Below, piece after piece: positions 54,341 through 63,580 of a DNA stretch of 64,000 nucleotides. The position numbers and the translations under genes are program-made. Source of the DNA: Marinomonas rhizomae (lineage in GTDB: Bacteria; Pseudomonadota; Gammaproteobacteria; Pseudomonadales; Marinomonadaceae); contig NZ_QNSE01000013.1 of NCBI RefSeq assembly GCF_003315485.1, positions 62,001 to 126,000 on the forward strand. Direction: 5' to 3'. Position 1 is the stretch's first letter, and each line of letters starts with the position of its first letter. The notes below the pieces were generated by a model. That model did not search any database and had not been told where the DNA came from. It saw only the letters and a program-made list of their open reading frames with translations.

Positions 54341-55189
54341 TTAAACGGCATCGCTCGTGGCTAACAATTGTAAGCCTGCACCAGTGTTCGAAATCGGCAA
54401 ATGATAACTACGATGTAGCTCGGTTAACTTACCTTGCAAAGCACCACGCATTGCTAGCCACATATTCAACTCAACACCTTGCGACCCCGCTTGTTCTACC
54501 AAGTCAAAATTAGTGAACTTGGTAAGCGCTTCCGGCTCATTCACAATTTTATCCATACAATATAAATCGAATGGTTTATTAATAAAGCCCGCACGCTGGC
54601 CATCTAACTGGTGAGACAAGCCACCGGTACCAAATACCACAACTTTTTGATCACTAGAATAAGCTCGAATAGCATCACCAATCGCCTTGCCAAAATCAAA
54701 ACAACGACTGGGTTTCGGCATGGGATGGCGTTCACAGTTGATCGCGATTGGAATCACCCTAATATGACCGTATTTATGGCCTGGCCACATAAGCGTAAGA
54801 GGCACAGTCAGCCCATGATCCACTTTCATTTCTTGGCAAACAGTTATGTCAAACTCATGTTCTACCAATTGATTAACAATATGCCAAGATAGCTCAGTTT
54901 CTCCTCTGACTGGTGGGATTTCAGCAATCCCCCAACCCTCATCAGCATTCTCATACTGAGCAGCAGCGCCAATAGCAAAAGTCGGCTTGCGATCATGAAA
55001 AAACTCTAACCCATGATCATTATAAAAAATGACAGCGATGTCAGGCTCTTGCTCATACAGCCACTCACGAACCGGAGGATAGGCGTCAAAGAAGTTTTTC
55101 CAATACGGTGTTTGTTCAAGGCCTTTATCCATAGCGACACCAATGGCAGGGATATGTGATGTGGCGATACCACCAAGTATTTTCGCCAT
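54341..55189 (-). CDS. ligB: Protocatechuate 4,5-dioxygenase beta (catalytic) subunit LigB
   Basis: Opens protocatechuate at the 4,5-bond (extradiol, Fe(II)) to 4-carboxy-2-hydroxymuconate semialdehyde. 282 residues; iron ligands correspond to His12 (TSHIPAIG), His at about 59 (YNDHGLEFF) and Glu at about 240 (GVELNMWLAM), with the catalytic His in GGLSHQLDG. Coupled to ligA by a one-base TAATG overlap. Confidence 0.96.
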   Translation of the reverse strand: MAKILGGIATSHIPAIGVAMDKGLEQTPYWKNFFDAYPPVREWLYEQEPDIAVIFYNDHGLEFFHDRKPTFAIGAAAQYENADEGWGIAEIPPVRGETELSWHIVNQLVEHEFDITVCQEMKVDHGLTVPLTLMWPGHKYGHIRVIPIAINCERHPMPKPSRCFDFGKAIGDAIRAYSSDQKVVVFGTGGLSHQLDGQRAGFINKPFDLYCMDKIVNEPEALTKFTNFDLVEQAGSQGVELNMWLAMRGALQGKLTELHRSYHLPISNTGAGLQLLATSDAV

Positions 55190-55536
55190 TATTTTTCTCC
55201 CTGTTGAACTAAAAATGCTTTGAACTCGTCTGTTGTCATTCCCGTCTGCAAACCGCCAACATCTTGGACATTTAACCCCAAGATCCCAGCAAATTTTGCT
55301 AGATAATAAATACTGCCACCGGCTTCTAACATGGCAATAACATCACGTTTTTTTACCGCCTGTTTTTGCTCTAAAGAAAGCCCGAACCTTTCACAATAAT
55401 CATCTTCATTCGCTAGGAAGGCTTTTCGCCCATTTGCATTATTAAAGGAATAACACATTTTATTTAAAGGGTAGCCCTTCGTTGCCATCGGCCCATCAAA
55501 CATAATATTGCCCGGAATATGTCCCACCTGACTCAT
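55189..55536 (-). CDS. ligA: Protocatechuate 4,5-dioxygenase alpha subunit LigA
   Basis: The 115-residue small subunit that caps the LigB active site. LigA blocks MCYSFNNANGRKAFLANEDDYCERFGLS and MLEAGGSIYYLAKFAGILG are visible. First gene of ligAB, opposite the double-HTH LysR gene. A 15-bp palindrome (ATAAAATTATTTTAT, 55551-55565) lies 14 bp upstream. Confidence 0.95.
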   Translation of the reverse strand: MSQVGHIPGNIMFDGPMATKGYPLNKMCYSFNNANGRKAFLANEDDYCERFGLSLEQKQAVKKRDVIAMLEAGGSIYYLAKFAGILGLNVQDVGGLQTGMTTDEFKAFLVQQGEK

Positions 55537-55644
55537 ACTGTCACCTCACTATAAAATTATTTTATTCAATGGTGTAAACCCCCATTAACTGCGAGTATAA
55601 GAATAAATGAGCTGTGCAAACCTTGATCTACATCTATTTTTCAC

Positions 55645-55686
55645 TATTTAAAAAATAGAACGCATTATTTATGTATTTTTTAAATA
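55645..55686. repeat. Paired 13-bp inverted repeat in the ligA/LysR gap
   Basis: TATTTAAAAAATA (55645-55657) and its exact reverse complement (55674-55686) with 16 bp between. The element lies about midway in the 255-bp divergent promoter and is a candidate site for the tandem-HTH regulator. It is AT-only, so chance similarity is more likely than for a mixed sequence. Confidence 0.55.
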
Positions 55687-55791
55687 AGAGTTCTTTTTTG
55701 CCCATATATAGGAAAAAAGGCATAATTAATCCTTCATTTTGATTTCTTTGGTATTCGTTTTTGATATAGTTGTAAAAAACGAGGAGATCTT

Positions 55792-57006
55792 ATGGAGATA
55801 GCAATTCCCAACTTACGACATTTGCGCGTATTTCTCGCGGTCGCAGAGCTAAAAAGCATCACCCGAGCTTCTGAAAATATCTTCCTATCTCAGCCAGCTA
55901 TCACTCAGGCAATCGCCAAGTTAGAAGGGCTATTGGGCGCGTCTCTTTTTGAACGCCATTCAGATGGCATGTATCCCACACCATCAGGCGAGGTATGGCA
56001 AAAACGTGTTAGCCGCGCCATCGATCATATTCAAACAGCCACACAAGAAATCGTAAAAGACACGACTCAAAAAGAACGCTCACCTAAAAATCTCATCGCC
56101 TTAATCAGCACCACTCAATTAAGAGCCTTGATTGCCGTGAGTGAGGCGCAAAACTTTAGTATTGCCAGCCGGAATTTGTCTGTATCGCAGTCTTCAGTGC
56201 ATCGTGCAGCTCGTGACTTGGAGCGATTGCTCGGGGTTGTACTATTCGAAAAAAACAGCCTAGGAACCAGTGCGACCAAGGCAGCGCAAACTTTAGCAAA
56301 AGCAACAAAATTGGCTTTCAGTGAATTACGCCAGGGTATATACGAAATCAACGCCTTACAGTTTAAAGACGTCAGTACTATCACCATTGGCAGCATGCCT
56401 TTGGCTCGTATGACTATTTTGCCAAAATCGATTTTGCAGTTTAACGAACGCCACCCTGATGTAAATATCAATGTCACCGAAGGCCCATATACCGATTTGC
56501 TTCATCACCTGCGTCAAGGTGATATCGATATTATCCTAGGCGCGTTGCGCTATCCGACCCCCGCAGATGATGTGGTCCAGGAAGAATTATGGGCACCGCC
56601 ATTGTCTGTAGTAGCTCGCAAAGATCATCCTTTAATGGAAAAAAACACCATCAGCGCAAAAGATCTCACTGAGTTTGCTTGGGTCGTACCTGCCAAAGAT
56701 ACACCCACTAGACAGGCTTTCGAGGCTATTTTCAACGACGCGGATATCCCCTTACCTACACGCTTAGTCGAGTCCAGTTCGCAGATACTTATTCGTGAAT
56801 TATTAATCGAAAGCGATCGACTAACGCTCATTTCAGCACACCAAGTGGAGCGAGAAATTAATATTGAATTACTCAATGTTATTAACTTTCCGCTGGACCA
56901 CACTCGTCGTCCAATTGGGCTTTGTGTACGAAAAAGCTGGCTTCCGACCGTAACTCAATCGCATTTCCTTAGTTTATTACGAGATATCTCTGAGCGCTTC
57001 AGGTGA
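55792..57006 (+). CDS. LysR-family regulator with two tandem DNA-binding domains
   Basis: A 404-residue LysR protein. The first winged HTH is at about residues 7-65 (NLRHLRVFLAVAELKSITRA, LSQPAITQAIAKLEG, SLFERH), and a second complete one at about 109-166 (QLRALIAVSEAQNFSIASRN, VSQSSVHRAARDLERLLG, LFEKN). The effector domain begins near 190. Ordinary LysR proteins are about 300 residues with one HTH. GAGGAG ribosome site. It is divergent from ligAB and 139 nt before ligC, so it probably controls the protocatechuate 4,5-cleavage genes. Confidence 0.88.
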   Translation: MEIAIPNLRHLRVFLAVAELKSITRASENIFLSQPAITQAIAKLEGLLGASLFERHSDGMYPTPSGEVWQKRVSRAIDHIQTATQEIVKDTTQKERSPKNLIALISTTQLRALIAVSEAQNFSIASRNLSVSQSSVHRAARDLERLLGVVLFEKNSLGTSATKAAQTLAKATKLAFSELRQGIYEINALQFKDVSTITIGSMPLARMTILPKSILQFNERHPDVNINVTEGPYTDLLHHLRQGDIDIILGALRYPTPADDVVQEELWAPPLSVVARKDHPLMEKNTISAKDLTEFAWVVPAKDTPTRQAFEAIFNDADIPLPTRLVESSSQILIRELLIESDRLTLISAHQVEREINIELLNVINFPLDHTRRPIGLCVRKSWLPTVTQSHFLSLLRDISERFR

Positions 57007-57145
57007 GCAAAAAACAAGCCTCATTGCAAAAAATGAATAGCTTATGCGCTTTATGGATTATCCCAGCCAGATGTCGAATGTTAGATTTGTTAGTAATATA
57101 AAGCGTAGTTTTAAACGACCTTACCCCTTACATAGGAGCAGACTA

Positions 57146-58093
57146 ATGAGAATTTGTATCGCTGGCGCATCAGGCGCTTTCGGCATGAAACACATGGACG
57201 CCATTGCGGCGATCGAAGGCGCAGAAGTCGTTTCTGTAGTTGGTACAAAAATCGATGCGATTAAAGCCTTTGCCGAAGACCGTGGCGTTGCTCACTATAC
57301 AACGGACCTGGCAGAAAGCTTAGCTCGCGACGACGTCGACGCGGTTATCCTAGCGACCCCGACTCAGATGCACGCCGCACAAACAATTCAATGCCTTGAA
57401 GCGGGCAAACACGTTATGTCTGAAATCCCAATGGCAGACAACATCGAAGACGCTCGCAAAGTGGTTGAAGTACAAAAGAAAACTGGACTAGTTGCGATGG
57501 CGGGACATACTCGTCGTTTCAACCCTTCCCACCAGTGGATCCACAATAAGATCATGGCGGGTGAATTAAACGTTCAACAAATGGACGTGCAAACTTACTT
57601 TTTCCGTCGTTCAAATAAAAATGCTCTTGGTAAAGCTCGCTCTTGGACTGACCACCTACTATGGCACCACGCTTGCCACACAGTGGATTTATTCCAATAC
57701 CAAACTGGCGAAACAGCCAGCAAAGTTCAAGCGCTTCAAGGTCCAATCCATCCCGAGCTTGGCATCGCCATGGACATGAGTATTGGCATGAAAGTACCTA
57801 ACGGCGCCATCTGCACCCTATCTTTGTCATTTAACAATGACGGTCCATTCGGTACTTTTTTCCGTTACATTTGCGACAACGGTACTTATATCGCACGTTA
57901 TGACGATCTATTTGATGGCAATGAAAACAAGATTGACCTATCAGGCGTTGCCGTTTCAAACAACGGTATTGAACTTCAAGACAGAGAATTCATCAGTGCA
58001 ATCCAAGAAGGTCGTGCTCCAAACGCTTGTGTCACTCAAGCCATAGAAGCGATGGAAACCTTACATCGCCTTGAAGAATGTCTAGAAGCTTAA
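57146..58093 (+). CDS. ligC: 4-carboxy-2-hydroxymuconate-6-semialdehyde dehydrogenase LigC
   Basis: Oxidises the cyclic hemiacetal of the LigAB product to 2-pyrone-4,6-dicarboxylate with NADP+. A 315-residue Gfo/Idh enzyme matching LigC nearly block for block: GHTRRFNPSHQWIHNKI, QQMDVQTYFFRR, SWTDHLLWHHACHTVDLF, HPELGIAMDMSI and LSFNNDGPFGTFFRYICDN. The ATG at 57146 follows AGGAGC. It is 5' of a textbook terminator. LigI, LigJ and LigK for later steps are not in the window. Confidence 0.95.
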   Translation: MRICIAGASGAFGMKHMDAIAAIEGAEVVSVVGTKIDAIKAFAEDRGVAHYTTDLAESLARDDVDAVILATPTQMHAAQTIQCLEAGKHVMSEIPMADNIEDARKVVEVQKKTGLVAMAGHTRRFNPSHQWIHNKIMAGELNVQQMDVQTYFFRRSNKNALGKARSWTDHLLWHHACHTVDLFQYQTGETASKVQALQGPIHPELGIAMDMSIGMKVPNGAICTLSLSFNNDGPFGTFFRYICDNGTYIARYDDLFDGNENKIDLSGVAVSNNGIELQDREFISAIQEGRAPNACVTQAIEAMETLHRLEECLEA

Positions 58094-58142
58094 GTCACAA
58101 TCTTTTAAAGTGACGATGCTCTAAAGTGACTCAACAACACTC

Positions 58143-58173
58143 AAATAGGGAGCTTCGGCTCCCTATTTTTATT
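58143..58173 (+). terminator. Terminator of ligC with UUCG tetraloop
   Basis: An 11-bp perfect stem AAATAGGGAGC / GCTCCCTATTT closed by TTCG and followed by TTATT. It separates ligC from the aldo/keto reductase and shows that the latter starts downstream of it. Confidence 0.93.
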
Positions 58174-58185
58174 AAGGATATTGTT

Positions 58186-59166
58186 ATGTCAAAACACCCT
58201 CACTTAGCTAACCCAACCATCGGCTTAGGTTGCATGAACTTATCCCATGCTTATGGCTCACCAGTTGCTGAAGAGCAAGCCATCAAGGCGCTTCAACAAG
58301 CCTTTGAAATGGGTTATCGTCATTTTGATACCGCCACATTATATGGCGGTGGTAACAATGAGCTTTTGGTTGGTAAAGCATTAAAAGATCGCCGTGATGA
58401 TTTCTTTCTCGCCAGCAAATGCGGCATGGCCATGGTCAATGGCAAAAAGGAAATCAACGGTCGACCAGAAAACATCCGCAAGCAGTGCGAAGACAGTTTA
58501 AAGCGCCTGCAAACCGACCATATCGATTTGTATTATTTGCATCGTCGCGACTTTAATGTGCCGATTGAAGAAAGTGCTGGCGCATTAGGCGAGCTAGTAA
58601 AGGAAGGCAAAATTGGCGCAATCGGTTTATCAGAAGTATCCGCAGAAACGCTAACTCGTGCTCACAACGAGTTCCCAATTACTGCAATTCAATCTGAATA
58701 TTCCTTATGGACACGCAACCCAGAGATCGCTGTATTAGAAGCCTGCAAAAAGCTCGACATTACTTTTGTGGCTTTTAGTCCAGTAGCGCGCGGATTCTTA
58801 ACTGGCACGTTAAAAGATGTTGCCGATTTAGAAGCCAAAGACATTCGTAACAACATGCCACGCTTTAACGCCGAGCACTACCCAAACAATCTAGCCTTAC
58901 TAAACGACTACTTCGCCCTTGCGAAAGACATCGGCTGCACACCAGCACAGCTGGCTTTGGCTTGGCTCACTGCACAAGGTGAAAATATTGTCCCTATTCC
59001 GGGCACTCGTTCGGTTAATCATATGAAAGACAATTTTGAAGCGCCGCAATTAAAGCTAGACGTAAAACAAGTCAGCTTATTAGACGAGATGATCAATCAA
59101 AACAACGTCCATGGCACACGCTATACTGCTGCGCAACAGACCGAAATAGACACTGAAGAGTTTTAA
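58186..59166 (+). CDS. Aldo/keto reductase
   Basis: A 326-residue NADPH-dependent carbonyl reductase. Catalytic tetrad: Asp and Tyr in HFDTATLYGGGNNE, Lys in ASKCGM, His in YYLHRRD. The C-terminal IPIPGTRSVNHMKDN-type nucleotide loop (VPIPGTRSVNHMKDNFEA) places it in the AKR class of general aldehyde reductases. ATG 58186 follows AAGGAT; a longer frame would begin before the ligC terminator. It could reduce aldehydes from aromatic breakdown, but has its own transcript. Confidence 0.88.
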   Translation: MSKHPHLANPTIGLGCMNLSHAYGSPVAEEQAIKALQQAFEMGYRHFDTATLYGGGNNELLVGKALKDRRDDFFLASKCGMAMVNGKKEINGRPENIRKQCEDSLKRLQTDHIDLYYLHRRDFNVPIEESAGALGELVKEGKIGAIGLSEVSAETLTRAHNEFPITAIQSEYSLWTRNPEIAVLEACKKLDITFVAFSPVARGFLTGTLKDVADLEAKDIRNNMPRFNAEHYPNNLALLNDYFALAKDIGCTPAQLALAWLTAQGENIVPIPGTRSVNHMKDNFEAPQLKLDVKQVSLLDEMINQNNVHGTRYTAAQQTEIDTEEF

Positions 59167-59178
59167 AACCAGCCAATA

Positions 59179-59211
59179 AAAAGCCCCTTTTCGATTCACA
59201 AAGGGGCTTTT
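59179..59211. terminator. Bidirectional terminator
   Basis: AAAAGCCCCTTT / AAAGGGGCTTTT, 12-bp stem and 9-nt loop, with T on both strands. It serves the aldo/keto reductase (+) and pycB (-). Confidence 0.9.
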
Positions 59212-59250
59212 GTTTAACAGTGGTTTTTAAGACCTTAACCGTACTTAGCG

Positions 59251-61059
59251 TTATACAATCTCAATCAGCATTTCACCCGGTGTGACTCGGTCGCCTTTTT
59301 TAACAAAAACCCCTTTCACCGTACCCGCTACATTGGCGTGTACTTCGGTTTCCATCTTCATCGCTTCTGTGACAAGAACAGCCTGACCCGCTGTTACTGT
59401 GTCACCTTCTTTGACTAAAACATCGATAATATTGCCCGGCATGGCTGCACTAACATGACCAGGCTCAGTCGCATGTGATCGCCTTGCGCTACCTTCAGCA
59501 ACGTATTCATTCAGTGATTCGAATACCACTTCTTCAGGCATACCATCCAAAGATACATACAGCTTGCGCTTACCAACACCAAAATCACCAACACCCGTAA
59601 TTTCAACGTTGTAGACTTCACCATGCACATCGATCTTGAACTCGGTAGCCAAGCCACCCGCTGCCGCGCCTTGACCCGCTTGCTCTGGCGGCAGCAAAAC
59701 TTCTGGCACCAGGGTTCCATCAGCTCGTTGTTGCAAGAATTCACGACCTAGTTCCGGAAACATGGCAAAGGTCAGTACGTCTTCTTCTGATTTTGCTAAT
59801 TCGCCAATTTCTTTGCGCAACTTATAAAGCTCTGGTGACAACGAGTCAGCTGGACGCGCCTCGTTAACCGATTCATTGCCCACGGCTTTTTTCTGTACAT
59901 CTGGGTTCACTGCGGCTGGCGGTTGACCATACCCTCCTAATAAATAACGCTTCACTTCATTGGTGATGGTTTTATAACGCTGACCAGCTAACACGTTGTA
60001 AACTGCTTGAGTCCCCACGATTTGCGACGTTGGCGTGACCAATGGCGGATAACCAAGATCAGCACGAACACGAGGAATTTCATCAAATACGTCTCGAATC
60101 TTGTCTAACGCATTTTGCTCTTTAAGCTGATTAGCTAAGTTGGACATCATGCCACCCGGCACTTGATTAACCTGTACAGACACATCTTCGCGAGTAAATT
60201 CACTTTCAAATTGATGATACTTTTTACGCACGTCACGGAAGTAATCGGCAATTTCTGACAACAAGGTCAAATCCAAGCCAGTGTCGTAATCGGTATCTTT
60301 CAAAGCCGCCACTTGAGTCTCCGTCGCTGGATGACTGGTGCCACTGGCAAAAGATGAAATCGCGGTATCAATGCGGTCGGCTCCGGCTTCGATGGCTTTC
60401 AGTTGACACAAAGGCGCTAAGCCAGAAGTCGAGTGACTGTGCACCACTAAAGGTAAATCAACCGCCTCTTTGATGGCTTTCACCAAATCATACGTCGCAT
60501 ACGGCGTTAGCAATCCTGCCATGTCTTTAATGGCAATAGAATCAGCGCCCATGGCTTGCATGGCTTTGGCTTGTTCGACAAATAAGGCTGGCGTATGCAC
60601 TGGGCTGGTCGTATAACAAATCGTACCTTGCGCATGTTTTCCGGCTTTTTTCACTGCTTTCATGGCCGTTTCAATGTTGCGTAAATCATTTAGCGCATCG
60701 AACACTCGGAAAACATCGATGCCGTTATCAGCGGCTTTTTGTACAAATGCTTCGACAACATCGTCAGCATAATGGCGATAGCCCAGTAGGTTTTGGCCAC
60801 GTAATAACATTTGCAAACGAGTATTTGGCAAAGCAGCACGTAACTGACGTAAACGCTCCCAAGGGTCTTCTTTCAAAAAGCGTACACAAGCATCAAAAGT
60901 TGCACCGCCCCATACTTCTAAAGACCAAAACCCCACTTGATCGAGCTTTTCACAAATCGGCAACATGTCTTCCGTACGCATGCGAGTAGCAATAAGCGAT
61001 TGGTGTGCATCACGCAAGGTAACATCTGTCACTTCTATTTTCTGTTTAATTTGACTCAT
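59251..61059 (-). CDS. pycB: Pyruvate carboxylase subunit B (biotin carrier and carboxyltransferase)
   Basis: A 602-residue carboxyltransferase/biotin carrier. The N-terminal TIM barrel begins VTDVTLRDAHQSL, with the metal His pair in VVHSHSTSGLAPL and biotin-transfer Lys in SIAIKDMAG. The C-terminal biotinyl domain has the acceptor Lys about residue 568 in VTEAMKMETE. It resembles oxaloacetate decarboxylase alpha, but no oadB or oadG follows and the biotin carboxylase gene lies 17 nt upstream, so it forms a two-subunit pyruvate carboxylase that makes oxaloacetate. Confidence 0.92.
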   Translation of the reverse strand: MSQIKQKIEVTDVTLRDAHQSLIATRMRTEDMLPICEKLDQVGFWSLEVWGGATFDACVRFLKEDPWERLRQLRAALPNTRLQMLLRGQNLLGYRHYADDVVEAFVQKAADNGIDVFRVFDALNDLRNIETAMKAVKKAGKHAQGTICYTTSPVHTPALFVEQAKAMQAMGADSIAIKDMAGLLTPYATYDLVKAIKEAVDLPLVVHSHSTSGLAPLCQLKAIEAGADRIDTAISSFASGTSHPATETQVAALKDTDYDTGLDLTLLSEIADYFRDVRKKYHQFESEFTREDVSVQVNQVPGGMMSNLANQLKEQNALDKIRDVFDEIPRVRADLGYPPLVTPTSQIVGTQAVYNVLAGQRYKTITNEVKRYLLGGYGQPPAAVNPDVQKKAVGNESVNEARPADSLSPELYKLRKEIGELAKSEEDVLTFAMFPELGREFLQQRADGTLVPEVLLPPEQAGQGAAAGGLATEFKIDVHGEVYNVEITGVGDFGVGKRKLYVSLDGMPEEVVFESLNEYVAEGSARRSHATEPGHVSAAMPGNIIDVLVKEGDTVTAGQAVLVTEAMKMETEVHANVAGTVKGVFVKKGDRVTPGEMLIEIV

Positions 61060-61076
61060 TCTCTTCCTCCTGCGAA

Positions 61077-62492
61077 TTATCGACCAACGTGCGCTGCAAT
61101 AGCGGCTGCCAATACCAAAGCAATGTCACTTGGGTGGCGTCTAACGGAATAATTTAATAGTTCGGGATGCGCTGGAACGAATCCAGTGTTGAATTTCCCT
61201 TTAATGAAATCTGGATGCTTCAGAATTTGCTGATAATAATTTGCCGTGGTTTTAATACCATGTAAGCGCATATCATCAATGGCTCGACGACCGCGCGTGA
61301 CCATCTCATCCCAAGTCAACGCCCAAACCACCAGTTTCAAGCACATGGAATCAAAATAAGGCGGGATGTCATAACCCGTATAAATAGCCGTATCCACACG
61401 AACGCCTGGACCACCTGGCGCGTAATAATGCGTAATACGTCCAAAGCTGGGTAAAAAGTCGTTCTTTGGATCTTCTGCGTTAATACGGAATTGCATCGCA
61501 TAGCCACGATAACTAATGTCCTCTTGGCGGAAGCTAAGCGGCGAACCAGCCGCGATACGAAGCTGTTCACGCACAATATCAACGCCCGTAATTTGTTCGG
61601 TGATCGTGTGCTCGACCTGTACTCGAGTGTTCATTTCCATGAAATACACTTCGTTGCCAGACAACAAAAACTCCACCGTGCCGGCGTTAACGTAATCCAC
61701 CGCTTTGGCGGCTCGCACCGCGAGATCACAAATGTATTGGCGTTGCTCTGGAGTAAGCTGTGGGCTTGGGGCAATTTCGATCAACTTTTGATTACGACGC
61801 TGAATCGAACAATCTCTCTCATATAAGTGAATCGCATTACCTTGAGTATCGGCTAATATCTGCACTTCGATATGACAAGGGTCGACAATACATTTTTCTA
61901 GAAACACCTCCGCCGAACCAAAGGCTTTAGTCGCTTCCGAGATAACACGGGGATATTGAGATGTTAACTCTTCTGGTGTGTCACAACGTCGAATACCTCG
62001 GCCACCGCCACCAGAAGTTGCTTTAATCATCACCGGATAACCAACTTTCCCGGCTAGCGTAAGCGCTTCTTCAAGGTTAGCTAGGTTTCCCTCTGATCCT
62101 GGTGTAACAGGAATACCAGCGGCACGCATACTGTCTCGAGCCTGCGTTTTATCGCCCATTTTATGGATAACAGAGGAGTGAGGACCGATAAAAGTGACGC
62201 CTTTTTGCTCACATAATTCTGCAAAATGCGCATTTTCAGACAAAAAACCATAACCTGGGTGAATCGCATCACAACCCGTTTCTATGGCCAGGTTCACTAG
62301 ACGTAGAGGGTCTAAATAGCCAGCAAGTGGATCTTCGCCCAACGAATACGACTCGTCTGCACGTTTGACATGCAACGCATATCGATCCGGTTCCGTAAAT
62401 ATCGCGACAGAGCGAATCCCAGCCTCTGAGCAAGCGCGAATGATACGAACCGCGATTTCACCTCGGTTAGCGATCAACACTTTTTTTAACAT
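61077..62492 (-). CDS. pycA: Pyruvate carboxylase subunit A (biotin carboxylase)
   Basis: A 471-residue ATP-grasp biotin carboxylase: KVLIANRGEIAVRIIRA at the start, glycine loop TSGGGGRGIRR, HIEVQILAD, FMEMNTRVQVEHTITEQI. It carboxylates the biotin on PycB with bicarbonate and ATP. Order and divergent LysR match the pycR-pycA-pycB arrangement of Pseudomonas. A fatty-acid AccC paralogue is expected elsewhere. Confidence 0.93.
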   Translation of the reverse strand: MLKKVLIANRGEIAVRIIRACSEAGIRSVAIFTEPDRYALHVKRADESYSLGEDPLAGYLDPLRLVNLAIETGCDAIHPGYGFLSENAHFAELCEQKGVTFIGPHSSVIHKMGDKTQARDSMRAAGIPVTPGSEGNLANLEEALTLAGKVGYPVMIKATSGGGGRGIRRCDTPEELTSQYPRVISEATKAFGSAEVFLEKCIVDPCHIEVQILADTQGNAIHLYERDCSIQRRNQKLIEIAPSPQLTPEQRQYICDLAVRAAKAVDYVNAGTVEFLLSGNEVYFMEMNTRVQVEHTITEQITGVDIVREQLRIAAGSPLSFRQEDISYRGYAMQFRINAEDPKNDFLPSFGRITHYYAPGGPGVRVDTAIYTGYDIPPYFDSMCLKLVVWALTWDEMVTRGRRAIDDMRLHGIKTTANYYQQILKHPDFIKGKFNTGFVPAHPELLNYSVRRHPSDIALVLAAAIAAHVGR

Positions 62493-62585
62493 GAGTCACT
62501 CCTTTTTTGTTGAACGAGAACTTTTGAACATTTAGCAGACTACTCAAAGATTAACCAAAGTAAAAATTGATATTACGACATTTAT

Positions 62586-62598
62586 GTATAAGCTATAC
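62586..62598. promoter_or_regulatory. LysR-box candidate between pycA and pycR
   Basis: GTATA-N3-TATAC dyad in the 137-bp divergent gap, 32 bp upstream of the LysR start. Short dyads like this are typical LysR sites; not confirmed. Confidence 0.4.
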
Positions 62599-62629
62599 CT
62601 GATAGATAAACTAATAGAGAAAAGCAACA

Positions 62630-63580
62630 ATGCCTCAACGTGTACAAAGTTTGATTAATAGGCTCACTTTTAGACAATTACAGGTGTTTAAAAGCGTTTA
62701 TGAATTGAGTAGTTACAGTCGAGCTGGCGAGATGCTGGGGTTGAGCCAGCCAGCCGTTAGCAACCAAATAAGGCAACTTGAACATGCATTAGAACAACCA
62801 CTTTTTGAATACATAGGACGTCAGCTATACAGTACACCAACAGCCAAGCGCCTAGCTCAATGCATTCATTCCATGTTCGATGAAATACAACACTTTCAAG
62901 ACGACTTATCCGAGGAAGCTGGACTGATCTCAGGTGAATTAACCTTAGTGGCTGTGAGTACAGCGCAATATGTTGTGCCTTATCTACTTCGTGCTTATAC
63001 CAGTTTGCACCCCAACGTCACCATAAATGTCAAAGTCATGAACCGCGCATCGGCCATTAAACGACTTAACGAAAACCATGATGAATTGGCTATTATGGGC
63101 ATGGTACAAAACGATAACCCTATGTTTAGTTTACCATTTTTGAACAACGAGCTTATTGCAGTCGCACCACAAAACCACCCCATCCTCACCGTAAAAGACC
63201 TCTCATTAAATTCCTTCTTAGAGCACAATTTACTGCTACGTGAAGCAGGCTCAGGCAGTCGATTAGCCCTCGAATTACATTGCCAAAAACAACGTATTCG
63301 TCTACAAGCCGAAATGGAAATTGGCTCCAACGACGCTATTAAGCACGCCGTAATTGCAGGACTTGGTGTGGCCGTGTTACCCAGACTAGGCATTCTCTCA
63401 GAACTGAGGCTTGGCACCTTAATTGAAGTGCCAATAAAAGACTTCCCTCTGCGAAGATCTTGGTGTTTAATTCACCCACAAGGACACCACCCGACTCCTG
63501 CGATGCGATCTTTTATTGACTATATTCAACAAAATATTAGCCAGTTCGAAACCATGTTCGCCAGAATGACTGATAAATAA
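62630..63580 (+). CDS. pycR: LysR-family regulator PycR-like
   Basis: A 316-residue LysR protein with the CbbR-branch HTH (NRLTFRQLQVFKSVYELSSY, LGLSQPAVSNQIRQLEHALE) and the effector core LREAGSGSRLALE, followed by SNDAIKHAVIAGLGVAVLP, typical of CbbR/CysB-like sensors of metabolites. It is divergent from pycAB, as pycR is in Pseudomonas, and probably activates pyruvate carboxylase. Confidence 0.88.
   Translation: MPQRVQSLINRLTFRQLQVFKSVYELSSYSRAGEMLGLSQPAVSNQIRQLEHALEQPLFEYIGRQLYSTPTAKRLAQCIHSMFDEIQHFQDDLSEEAGLISGELTLVAVSTAQYVVPYLLRAYTSLHPNVTINVKVMNRASAIKRLNENHDELAIMGMVQNDNPMFSLPFLNNELIAVAPQNHPILTVKDLSLNSFLEHNLLLREAGSGSRLALELHCQKQRIRLQAEMEIGSNDAIKHAVIAGLGVAVLPRLGILSELRLGTLIEVPIKDFPLRRSWCLIHPQGHHPTPAMRSFIDYIQQNISQFETMFARMTDK

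Noticed and set aside
57044..57145. Longer N-terminus for LigC
   Set aside because: LigC proteins begin MRI at 57146, preceded by AGGAGC; the extra 34 codons do not resemble the family.
58126..58185. Longer N-terminus for the aldo/keto reductase
   Set aside because: The extra codons cover the ligC terminator hairpin (58143-58173), and the ATG at 58186 has a good ribosome site and matches the family start.
59251..61059. Oxaloacetate decarboxylase alpha subunit of a sodium pump
   Set aside because: No oadB or oadG gene is adjacent; a biotin carboxylase and a PycR-like regulator are, which fits pyruvate carboxylase.
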